From the NCBI RefSeq assembly GCF_014204545.1, contig NZ_JACHLJ010000002.1:186001-250000 (forward strand): 64,000 nt of DNA, given 5' to 3'. This document shows, piece by piece, positions 49,660 through 59,509 of this stretch (its first letter is position 1; each line of letters opens with the position of its first letter). Position numbers and translations under genes: made by a program. The notes under the pieces were generated by a model. It saw only the letters and a program-made list of their open reading frames with translations, searched no databases and had not been told where the DNA came from. The DNA is from Brevundimonas vesicularis (lineage in GTDB: Bacteria > Pseudomonadota > Alphaproteobacteria > Caulobacterales > Caulobacteraceae).

Positions 49660-50734
49660 CTCGCCGCTCCTCGCTCGGGGCCCAATACAGTGCGCCATAG
49701 GCCCGCCACGGCCGCCATCGCTCGGCGCGCGCCAGCAGCACGGCGTCCGTCGTCGCCAGCCGGTCGCTGGGCGCATCCTCGCCGGCGTCGATCCAGTCGC
49801 CCGCAAGTCGCAACCCCGGGCTGGCCCTGAGTGTGGCGTGCAGAACGGGATCGGCCGACAGATCGCGCGTGATCGCCTCGGGGTCGGCGGCGAGGTCGAA
49901 CACGCGTCGCACCCGCGCCAGCACGCCCGGCAAGGCTTTCAGATTGTCGATTCGCGCCTCGACCGCCGCCTTGCCAGGCCGGGAGTGGCGAACCGTCACC
50001 GCACCATCGGTGTCGTCCACCTCCAATCGAAGCCGCCGCGTCCAGGCGCCGTCCAGCACGGTCTCGTCCGCGACATCGCGTATCGCCAACGCCGACATCA
50101 TGGCGGGCCAGTCATAGGGCGCACGGTAGGATAGGCCGATCCGGATCACCCCGCCCGCTTCGGCTTCGACCTTGCGGCGCCGCAGGTCCGACGGTGCGCG
50201 ACGATAAAGGGCCAGAAACGTCTCGTTGAATCGTCGCACGCTGCCGAAGCCCGACGCCATCGCCACCTCAGCCATCGACAGGTCGGTCTCGTGGATCAAC
50301 TGTTTGGCCAGGAGGACGCGCCGGGTCTGGGCCACGCTGACCGGGGCCGCGCCCAGATGCTGGCGGAAAAGGCGGCGCAGCTGTCGCTCGCCCATGCCCA
50401 GCCGTGTCGCCAGTGCGTCCGTGTCGCCGACATCCAATGCCCCCGCCTCGATCAGCGCCAGGGCCCGGCTGACAGTGTTGGACGTGCCGCGCCAGGCGCC
50501 CATTTCCGGCGCCGTCTCGGGCCTGCACCGCAGACAGGCCCGCAAGCCCGCCGCCTCCGCCGCCGCGGCGCTGGGGTGAAAGACCACATTCTCGCGCTTC
50601 GGCGTCCGCGCCGGGCAGACCGGCCGGCAGTAGATCCCCGTCGAGGTCACGCCGGTGAAGAAACGCCCGTCGAAACGGGCGTCCCGCGCCACGACGGCGC
50701 GCCAGCAGGCCTCCTGATCCAAAAGCTGATCCAT
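49643..50734 (-). CDS. Ada-type regulator with truncated AlkA glycosylase
   Basis: 363 residues. The Ada methylphosphotriester zinc domain is intact (FFTGVTSTGIYCRPVCPARTPKRENVVF, LRACLRCRPE: four Cys), followed by an AraC HTH (GMGERQLRRLFRQHLGAAPV, LIHETDLSMAEVAMASGFGSVRRFNETF) and the AlkA N-domain (IGLSYRAPYDWPAMMSALAIR). The HhH-GPD catalytic core is missing: LRLAGDWID is followed by EDAPSD and then the family C-terminus LLARAERWRPWRAYGALYWA. About 100 residues have been lost in frame, around base 49786. It probably still senses methylation and activates transcription but cannot excise bases. Confidence 0.88.
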   Translation of the reverse strand: MDQLLDQEACWRAVVARDARFDGRFFTGVTSTGIYCRPVCPARTPKRENVVFHPSAAAAEAAGLRACLRCRPETAPEMGAWRGTSNTVSRALALIEAGALDVGDTDALATRLGMGERQLRRLFRQHLGAAPVSVAQTRRVLLAKQLIHETDLSMAEVAMASGFGSVRRFNETFLALYRRAPSDLRRRKVEAEAGGVIRIGLSYRAPYDWPAMMSALAIRDVADETVLDGAWTRRLRLEVDDTDGAVTVRHSRPGKAAVEARIDNLKALPGVLARVRRVFDLAADPEAITRDLSADPVLHATLRASPGLRLAGDWIDAGEDAPSDRLATTDAVLLARAERWRPWRAYGALYWAPSEERRDDQAA

Positions 50735-50792
50735 GCCCGCAGGATGCGCCGCCCGCCCGACGATGTCTCGCGGTTTTCGGACATGGATCGGA

Positions 50793-51002
50793 TCATTCTC
50801 TCAGGAAGAACAAGGCCTCCACCGTCGTGTCCAAGGCCCGGGCGAGTTCAAGGGCCAGAACGGTCGAGGGCACGAATACGCCGTTCTCGACCGTATTGAT
50901 GGTCTTGCGCGAGACGCTGGCCTTGTCGGCCAACCCCTGCTGCGTCAGGCCTGCGGCGGTGCGCGCCTCCTTCAGCCGCGAGCCGAGCCTGGGATCACCC
51001 AT
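50793..51002 (-). CDS. XRE-family transcriptional regulator
   Basis: A 69-residue single-domain Cro/CI-type HTH: LGSRLKEARTAAGLTQQGLADKASVSRKTINTVENGVFVPSTVLALELARALDTTVEALF. The start ATG 51002 overlaps the stop of the membrane-protein gene by 8 bp. Such short XRE proteins paired with a membrane protein are usually autoregulatory; the palindromic array at 51711-51744 is the obvious operator. Confidence 0.88.
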   Translation of the reverse strand: MGDPRLGSRLKEARTAAGLTQQGLADKASVSRKTINTVENGVFVPSTVLALELARALDTTVEALFFLRE

Positions 51003-51696
51003 CGCGACCGGCCTCGCGATCCAACCAGGCGAACCGCAGGCCCGCCGACGCCCCGCCCAGCGCCAAGACATAGGGCAGGGCCAGCACGCCATAGTCCGCG
51101 CGCCATAGACCCAGACCCAGCGCCACGGTCACCCCGCCCATCAGCACGACAAAGGCCAGGATCATTGATCGCGCCCGCAGAACTTGCGTCAACTCGTCTT
51201 CCATCAAGCGGCGGTTCTTCTGCGCGTTCCAATCCCAGCCCATGACGAGCACAGGGATCAGCCAGCCGTACAGAACCGGCAGCAGGATCTGCACATAGGC
51301 GCCCAGGTTGTGGTCGCCGCCCAGGACCCTCTGCATGGCCAGATGCGCCTGAGCCATGAAGAGCAGCAGCACCAACGGATAGAGGACCAGCTGTTGCGTA
51401 CGCCCCCGCTGCAGCTTTTCGCGGCGTGCGCCGTCCCGGCTCTCCGCCACATCGATCGGCTGTCCGGGGCGGCCGCACCAGGCCATCATGGCTCCGATGA
51501 GCATCAGCCCGAAACCGAAGCCGGCCGCCACGCCCGCGGTCGTCGCCTGATCGCCCTCTGTTCCATGCACGAGCGCGAAACCCGCTCCGCCGGCCAGGGC
51601 GGCGGCGCCGATGACGAGCAGGGCGACGCCGCCCCACCAGTATCGACGCCGGCTCGACTGCACCCGCATAACAGCGGCGTTTTCGTCCTTGTTCAC
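50995..51696 (-). CDS. Four- to six-helix membrane protein paired with XRE
   Basis: 233 residues, several clear membrane helices (WWGGVALLVIGAAALAGGAGFALV, AAGFGFGLMLIGAMMAW, LYPLVLLLFMAQAHLAM, ILLPVLYGWLIPVLVMG, ILAFVVLMGGVTVALGL, YGVLALPYVLALGGASAG). The soluble loop carries a WNAQKNRRLMEDELTQVLRARSM segment. The start is GTG 51696 with AGGAGGA upstream. Function is unknown; it forms a two-gene unit with the XRE regulator. Confidence 0.82.
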   Translation of the reverse strand: MNKDENAAVMRVQSSRRRYWWGGVALLVIGAAALAGGAGFALVHGTEGDQATTAGVAAGFGFGLMLIGAMMAWCGRPGQPIDVAESRDGARREKLQRGRTQQLVLYPLVLLLFMAQAHLAMQRVLGGDHNLGAYVQILLPVLYGWLIPVLVMGWDWNAQKNRRLMEDELTQVLRARSMILAFVVLMGGVTVALGLGLWRADYGVLALPYVLALGGASAGLRFAWLDREAGRDG

Positions 51697-51710
51697 GACT
51701 TCCTCCTGAA

Positions 51711-51744
51711 GTAACCTTGAGGTGACATATCACCTATAGGTTAC
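51711..51744. promoter_or_regulatory. Nested palindrome, likely XRE operator pair
   Basis: A 34-bp near-palindrome made of GTAACCT-TG-AGGTGAC (51711-51726) and ATCACCT-AT-AGGTTAC (51729-51744), two operator-like inverted repeats with centres 18 bp apart. Outer arms GTAACCT/AGGTTAC and inner arms AGGTGA/TCACCT are perfect. It overlaps the candidate promoter region just upstream of GTG 51696. Confidence 0.75.
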
Positions 51745-51768
51745 ACGCCGTCAAGAGGAGACGTCGCC

Positions 51769-52881
51769 TTATCGACCGACGACCAGTCGCGCCGCCGCCC
51801 GGATGACCCGCACCACCTCTGCGGCGAAGGCCCAGACCACCACGACCATCAGGATCGTCGCCACCCCGCCGACATCGTCGCCTGAGCGGCCGATGAGGAC
51901 CCGAATCCGATCCACGAAATCGGTGACGCTGCCGACCCAGATCAGCGGCGACAGCGCCGACCAGAACCAGACCCACAGCAGGCCCCACGCAGCGGCGATA
52001 CCGAGCGCCAGATCGCCCAGCGCCGTGACCCGCACATTGCCGCCCGACGCCGCTCGCATCAGGTCGAAGCCAATGCGGCAGGCAGCGAACAGAGCGACCG
52101 GCCAATAGGCGACCCGCACCATTTCGGCCAGGATGCGCCCGTAGTCGACGCTGTCGACAACGCCGGCCAGTTCCTCCGGCCGGATCGGCGCCACCTGCAA
52201 CAGGCCCGTCCACCACAGCAGCACCACGGTCCAGCCGATGGCGCTGGCCACCGCACGCGCTACGGGCGACATCTCGGCGCTCTTGCGCACGGCGCGGCCC
52301 GACTTGGCTTGCCCCGCGCTTCCGCCCGACCAATTGCCGTTCGCCAGCTTCTGTCCCCACTGCTCGGCGTCGAAATCGCCGCCCAGTTCGAACAGGCCCA
52401 GGTCCTTGACGCGCCATTTGGCGATGAAGTCCGGCCTCTTCGACTGACGCTCCAGCACGAAGCCGACGGCGCTCAGCAAGCCGACGACCGTGATCGCGCC
52501 GCTGATCAGGCTGGAGATCCCCTGCCCGATCGCCTGGCCCACATAGACGTCGCCGACCAGGACCCGCACCGCCAGGCCGATCAGGGTGACGGCCGCCATC
52601 ACCGTCAGCCCGACCTTCAGCCCGAACATCCACCACGGATAGAGCTCAGGCCCGATCAACGCCTGCGGTCCAGGGCGGTAACGCGCCGCCACGCTCAGCG
52701 GATGACCGACCTCGCGCAGCAGGCCCTCGATCTCGTCGTCGGTGGGCGCCCGCCCCAGCCGGGCCTCTAGCGCCTCCAGACGCCCCATGATCTCGTCGCG
52801 CAGCTCGGCGACGAGGTCTTCGCGGTTGCCCTTCGGCAGCTGGGCCGCCACGGCCTTCAGATAACGTTCGACCAGGTCCAT
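51769..52881 (-). CDS. HAAS-domain membrane protein paired with PadR
   Basis: 370 residues. The N-terminal DLVERYLKAVAAQLPKGNREDLVAELRDEIMGRLEALEARLGRAPTDDEIEGLLREVGHPLSVAARYRPG is the HAAS-type signalling helix bundle that usually follows PadR regulators; several membrane helices follow. The start is ATG 52881; the open frame upstream is the complement of the PadR gene region. Function is unknown; the PadR-HAAS pair is a common transcriptional/membrane-sensing module. Confidence 0.82.
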   Translation of the reverse strand: MDLVERYLKAVAAQLPKGNREDLVAELRDEIMGRLEALEARLGRAPTDDEIEGLLREVGHPLSVAARYRPGPQALIGPELYPWWMFGLKVGLTVMAAVTLIGLAVRVLVGDVYVGQAIGQGISSLISGAITVVGLLSAVGFVLERQSKRPDFIAKWRVKDLGLFELGGDFDAEQWGQKLANGNWSGGSAGQAKSGRAVRKSAEMSPVARAVASAIGWTVVLLWWTGLLQVAPIRPEELAGVVDSVDYGRILAEMVRVAYWPVALFAACRIGFDLMRAASGGNVRVTALGDLALGIAAAWGLLWVWFWSALSPLIWVGSVTDFVDRIRVLIGRSGDDVGGVATILMVVVVWAFAAEVVRVIRAAARLVVGR

Positions 52882-52907
52882 GCCGGTCTCTCCCTCTTTC
52901 CCGGTGT

Positions 52908-53243
52908 TCACAGCATCTTCTCCAGCGAAGCCGACAGGCCGCGCCATTCCACGGCGAGCCGTTCCAGCATCGCCTCCCCGCGTGGCGACAGGCGGTAGAA
53001 CCGCTTCTTGCGCCGCTCCTCCTCGCGCCATTCGCTGTCCAGCAACCCCTGGCTCTCCAGCCGGCGCAGCAGCGGATACAGGGTGCTCTCCTCCATCTCG
53101 ACCCCGACCTCGCCCAGGGCGACCCGCAGCGAATAGCCGTATTGCTCGCGCCGCAGGCTGGCGAGCACGGCCAGGATCAACGACCCCCGCCTTAGCTCCA
53201 GCCGCAGACTCTCGAACAGCAGCGCCTCGTCGTTCTCGCTCAC
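52908..53243 (-). CDS. PadR-family transcriptional regulator
   Basis: 111 residues: winged-helix LRRGSLILAVLASLRREQYGYSLRVALGEVGVEMEESTLYPLLRRLESQGLLDSEW, then the wing and a C-terminal helix for dimerisation. GTG 53243 is chosen because GGAGGT lies about 6 bases upstream; codons beyond it have no support. It lies 26 bp before the HAAS gene. It probably binds the repeated half-sites at 53261-53301 upstream of itself. Confidence 0.9.
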   Translation of the reverse strand: MSENDEALLFESLRLELRRGSLILAVLASLRREQYGYSLRVALGEVGVEMEESTLYPLLRRLESQGLLDSEWREEERRKKRFYRLSPRGEAMLERLAVEWRGLSASLEKML

Positions 53244-53260
53244 CCGCCACCTCCGTGCGT

Positions 53261-53301
53261 CACATAGTGTGTGGCGCACAGTGTATGGGACATACTGTGT
53301 G
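53261..53301. promoter_or_regulatory. Half-site cluster, likely PadR operator
   Basis: Inverted 12-bp arms CACATAGTGTGT (53261-53272) and ACATACTGTGTG (53290-53301), two mismatches, with a third related half-site CACAGTGTAT at 53277-53286 between them. The cluster lies in the 128-bp divergent gap between PadR and the MmeI-like gene, 18 bp upstream of the PadR start. Confidence 0.6.
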
Positions 53302-53371
53302 AGGGAGTCAAGCGGGGGCGTTGCTTTAGATCAAGCCGCCCCGCTACATTCGCGCCATTGGGGAGAGCGTA

Positions 53372-56158
53372 ATGCGTCTGAGTTGGAACGAGATACGCGC
53401 TCGCGCGGCGAACTTCGCACGCGAGTGGGCCGACGCCTGTTACGAACGCGGCGAAACCCAGAGCTTTTACAACGACTTTTTCGAGGTCTTCGGCGTCAAG
53501 CGCCGCCTGGTCGCCACCTTCGAGGAGCCAGTCAAGAAGCTTGGCGAGCGCCAGGGCTTCATCGACCTGTTCTGGAAAGGCAAGCTGCTGGTCGAGCACA
53601 AGTCGGCCGGCCGCGATCTGGACCGCGCCCGCACCCAGGCGCTAGACTACTTCCCGGGTCTGAAGGACCACGAGCTTCCGCGCTACCTTCTGGTCTGCGA
53701 CTTCCAGACCTTCCATTTGATCGACCTGGACACACGCGAGGAGACTCGGTTCGCCCTGGCGGATCTGCCCGATCATGTCGAGGCGTTCGGCTTCGTCGTC
53801 GGTATCGAAAAGCGTATCTTCAAGGATCAGGACCCGGTTAACGTCGTCGCCGCCGAGTTGATGGGCAAGCTTCACGACGCGCTGAAGGCATCCGGCTATG
53901 ACGGCCATCCGCTGGAACGGCTGCTGGTGCGCCTGCTGTTCTGCCTGTTCGCCGACGACACCGGGATCTTCGATCAGCTGGGCCTGCTGGAGACCTACAT
54001 TCAGGACCGCACGGCCGAGGACGGCTCGGACCTGGGCCCCAAGCTGATCCACCTGTTCCAGGTGCTGAACACTCCGACCGACAAGCGGCAGAAGAGCCTG
54101 GACGAGGATCTCAACCGCTTCCCCTACATCAACGGCGACCTCTTCGCCGAGGTTCTGCCCATCCCCGACTTCGACCGGGCCATGCGCGAGCGCTTGCTGG
54201 AGGCCTGCGGCTTCTCTTGGCAGAAGATTAGCCCGGCCATATTCGGCGCCCTGTTCCAGTCAGTGATGAACGCCAAGGAACGCCGTCAGAAGGGCGCCCA
54301 CTACACCACCGAAAAGAACATCCTGAAGGTCATCGAGCCGCTGTTTCTCGACGACCTGCGCGGCGAGCTGGCGCGCATCCTCCATCTTAAGCGCGGCCGC
54401 GACGCAGCCCTGCGCGCCTTCCAGAACAGACTGGCGGGCCTCAACCTGTTCGACCCCGCCTGCGGCTGCGGCAACTTCCTGATCATCGCCTATCGCGAAC
54501 TGCGCCTGCTCGAGATCGCGGTGCTGAAGGCGCTATATCCCTCGGGCCAACTGGACCTGGAGGCCGCTGCCCTTTCCAAGGTCGATGTCGATCAGTTCTA
54601 CGGCATCGAGATCGATGAGTTCCCCGCCCGCATCGCCGAGACGGCCATGTGGATGATGGACCACATCATGAACAACCGCCTGAGCCAGGAGTTCGGCCAG
54701 GTCTTCGCCCGCATCCCGCTGAAGGCCTCGGCCCATATCGTCCACGGCGATGCCTTGGAGGTGGACTGGACGACTGTCCTGCCGCCCGAACGGTGCAGCT
54801 ATGTGCTCGGCAATCCACCGTTTCTGGGCGCCAAGGTTCAGTCCGACGCGCAGCGCGAACAGGTCCGTCGCATCGCCGCCCTCGGCAAGTCCGGCGGCAC
54901 GCTGGACTTCGTCGCCGCCTGGTTCATCAAGGCAGGCGCCTACGTGCAGGGATCACGCGCGAGCATCGGCTTCGTCTCGACCAATTCGATCACCCAGGGC
55001 GAACAGGTCGCCCAACTGTGGCCCATCCTGTTCGACCGCTACGGGCTGGAGATCGCCTTTGCTCACCGCACCTTCAACTGGGGCTCAGACGCGCGCGGCA
55101 AGGCCCATGTCCACGTCGTCGCCATCGGCCTAACCCGCCGCGACGACGAGCCGGCCGAGAAGCGGCTGTTCAGCTATCCCGACATCAACGGTGAACCGGA
55201 GGAGAGCCGGCACGCGGCGCTATCGCCCTATCTGTTCGACGCGTCGAGACTGGCGGATCGGCATCTGGTGGTGCGGGAAGCCAGTGCCCCGTCGAACGGT
55301 TTGCCGCGCCTGAAGACCGGCGTTCAGATGATAGACAATGGCATTCTCACGTTCACAGATGATAATAAGAACGCCTTCGTTGCAGCCGAACCCGGGGCCG
55401 AACAGTACTTCAAGAAGTTCTTGGGCGGCGACGAGTTCATCAACGGATTCCACCGTTGGATTTTATACCTTCGCCATGCGGCGCCATCAGATCTGCGAGG
55501 CTTACCGCTAACCCAGGACCTGGTCCGCAAGGTTCGCGCTTACCGCGCGGCGAGTTCACGAGCCAGCACGGTTAAGTTGGCCGACTATCCGACAAGGGTT
55601 GGCGTCGATGAACGCCTAGGAGAGAACTTTCTCGTCATTCCTAACACCAGCTCGGAACGACGAGATTACGTGCCCATTGGCTGGCTCACACCGGAAGTGA
55701 TCGCAAACCAGAAGCTGCGTATTCTGCCAGCTGCAGCCCCTTGGATGTTTGCTGCAGTCACCAGTCGGATGCACATGGCTTGGATGCGGGCGATTACGGG
55801 ACGCCTCGAGAGTCGCTACATGTATTCGGTCAGCGTCGTCTACAACGCCTTCCCCTGGCCCACTCTCACCGATGCAGAAAAAGTCAGGCTCGACGCCCTC
55901 GCCCAGGCGGTCCTCGACGCCCGCGCCGCCTATCCCGATGCAACCCTGGCGGACCTGTATGACCCCGACGTCATGCCCGCCGACCTTCGCAAGGCCCACC
56001 GCGCGCTCGACCTGGCGGTGGACCGCCTCTATCGCAAGGCGCCATTCGAAAGCGACCGCGAGCGGGTCGAGCATCTGTTCATGCTGTACGAGAAGATGAC
56101 CGCCGGCCTGCTGGCCAAGCCCGATAAGCCCAAACGCCGCAAGAAGGCCGACGCCTGA
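53372..56158 (+). CDS. MmeI-type (type IIL) restriction-modification enzyme
   Basis: A 928-residue single-chain endonuclease/methyltransferase. Nuclease site Asp65-X9-Glu75-X-Lys77 (in GFIDLFWKGKLLVEHKSAG) matches MmeI's D-X9-ExK spacing. The adenine-methyltransferase core has motif I FDPACGCGNFL (Asp361) and motif IV NPPF (Asn481), preceded by the GAHYTTEKNI lead-in. The C-terminal third is the target-recognition domain, and its middle (about 55320-55780) is AT-richer than the rest. The length equals that of MmeI, so it is probably intact. It overlaps the Mrr gene by 1 bp. The recognition sequence is not predictable. Confidence 0.92.
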   Translation: MRLSWNEIRARAANFAREWADACYERGETQSFYNDFFEVFGVKRRLVATFEEPVKKLGERQGFIDLFWKGKLLVEHKSAGRDLDRARTQALDYFPGLKDHELPRYLLVCDFQTFHLIDLDTREETRFALADLPDHVEAFGFVVGIEKRIFKDQDPVNVVAAELMGKLHDALKASGYDGHPLERLLVRLLFCLFADDTGIFDQLGLLETYIQDRTAEDGSDLGPKLIHLFQVLNTPTDKRQKSLDEDLNRFPYINGDLFAEVLPIPDFDRAMRERLLEACGFSWQKISPAIFGALFQSVMNAKERRQKGAHYTTEKNILKVIEPLFLDDLRGELARILHLKRGRDAALRAFQNRLAGLNLFDPACGCGNFLIIAYRELRLLEIAVLKALYPSGQLDLEAAALSKVDVDQFYGIEIDEFPARIAETAMWMMDHIMNNRLSQEFGQVFARIPLKASAHIVHGDALEVDWTTVLPPERCSYVLGNPPFLGAKVQSDAQREQVRRIAALGKSGGTLDFVAAWFIKAGAYVQGSRASIGFVSTNSITQGEQVAQLWPILFDRYGLEIAFAHRTFNWGSDARGKAHVHVVAIGLTRRDDEPAEKRLFSYPDINGEPEESRHAALSPYLFDASRLADRHLVVREASAPSNGLPRLKTGVQMIDNGILTFTDDNKNAFVAAEPGAEQYFKKFLGGDEFINGFHRWILYLRHAAPSDLRGLPLTQDLVRKVRAYRAASSRASTVKLADYPTRVGVDERLGENFLVIPNTSSERRDYVPIGWLTPEVIANQKLRILPAAAPWMFAAVTSRMHMAWMRAITGRLESRYMYSVSVVYNAFPWPTLTDAEKVRLDALAQAVLDARAAYPDATLADLYDPDVMPADLRKAHRALDLAVDRLYRKAPFESDRERVEHLFMLYEKMTAGLLAKPDKPKRRKKADA

Positions 56159-57021
56159 TGGCCACCATCGCTGACGTTCCAGCCTATCACCTGTTCATGT
56201 GGCCGATCGTCGAGCGGCTGCGGGCCAAAGGCCGCTCCATGACGATCGAGGAGATGGTTGACGACGTCGCGACCTACATGGGCCTGTCGGACGAGGCGCG
56301 GGCCGTCACCCACGGCAAGTGGCAGGAGAACGCCGTCGCCTATCGCATGGCCTGGGCGCGCAGCTATCTGAAAAAGATGGGCGCCCTTGTGAACAGCGAG
56401 CGGGGCGTCTGGACCCTGACACCCAAGGGCGCCGCCATGACCGAGGCGGAGATCGCTGGGATCAAACAGGCCGTTCAGAAGCTCGGCGCCGCCGAGCGTG
56501 CGGCGAACGCCGCGTTGGCCTCAGCCGTGGAAGATGACCCCGTGCCGGCTGATGTTGGAGCCGACGACTGGAAGGACCGCCTGATGGCCCTCCTGCTCGC
56601 GCTGGAGCCGGCCGCCTTCGAACGCCTATGCCAGCGCCTGTTGCGTGAGTTTGGCTTCATCAAAGTCGAAGTCACTGGCAAGTCGGGCGACGGCGGCATC
56701 GACGGGACGGGCGTGCTGCGGGTCAATCTGCTGTCCTTCCACGTCCTGTTCCAGTGCAAACGTTATTCCGGCTCGGTCGGCGCCGGGGCGGTCCGCGACT
56801 TCCGCGGCGCCATGGTCGGGCGGACCGACAAGGGATTGATCATCACAACCGGAACCTTCACCGCCGATGCGCGACGCGAGGCCACGCGCGATGGGGCGCC
56901 CGCCATCGATCTGGTGGATGGTGATGCCCTGTGCGATCTGCTTAAGGATCGCCGCTTGGGCGTGACCGTCGAAATGGTCGAACAGGTCACCGTGAACGAG
57001 GCCGCCTTCGCAGGCTTCTGA
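56158..57021 (+). CDS. Mrr-type restriction endonuclease
   Basis: 287 residues. The Mrr_N winged helix (PIVERLRAKGRSMTIEEMVDDVATYMGL, GVWTLTPKGAAM) is followed by the Mrr catalytic domain with Asp182 (GDGGIDG), Gln199 and Lys201 (FQCKRY), the D-X16-QxK form of PD-(D/E)XK. Mrr enzymes cut DNA carrying foreign methylation. The ATG is coupled to the MmeI-like stop (TGATG), so both are in one defence operon, an unusual pairing. Confidence 0.92.
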   Translation: MATIADVPAYHLFMWPIVERLRAKGRSMTIEEMVDDVATYMGLSDEARAVTHGKWQENAVAYRMAWARSYLKKMGALVNSERGVWTLTPKGAAMTEAEIAGIKQAVQKLGAAERAANAALASAVEDDPVPADVGADDWKDRLMALLLALEPAAFERLCQRLLREFGFIKVEVTGKSGDGGIDGTGVLRVNLLSFHVLFQCKRYSGSVGAGAVRDFRGAMVGRTDKGLIITTGTFTADARREATRDGAPAIDLVDGDALCDLLKDRRLGVTVEMVEQVTVNEAAFAGF

Positions 57022-57088
57022 CGGTCCGCAACCCTTGCGGTCGTGCGGCGCTATGGCGAGAGACCTCCTCACGCACTAAGTTCTGTTC

Positions 57089-59431
<2,343 letters not shown>

Positions 59432-59509
59432 AGTACGCAAACTTCAAGATGCGCTATCTCAATGATATGCTAAGGATTAGCCAAGACTGCAAAATGACGA
59501 GGGGGAATC

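Noticed and set aside
52882..53250. N-terminal 120-residue extension of the HAAS protein
   Set aside because: It is the other-frame reading of the PadR gene; the HAAS domain begins immediately after ATG 52881.
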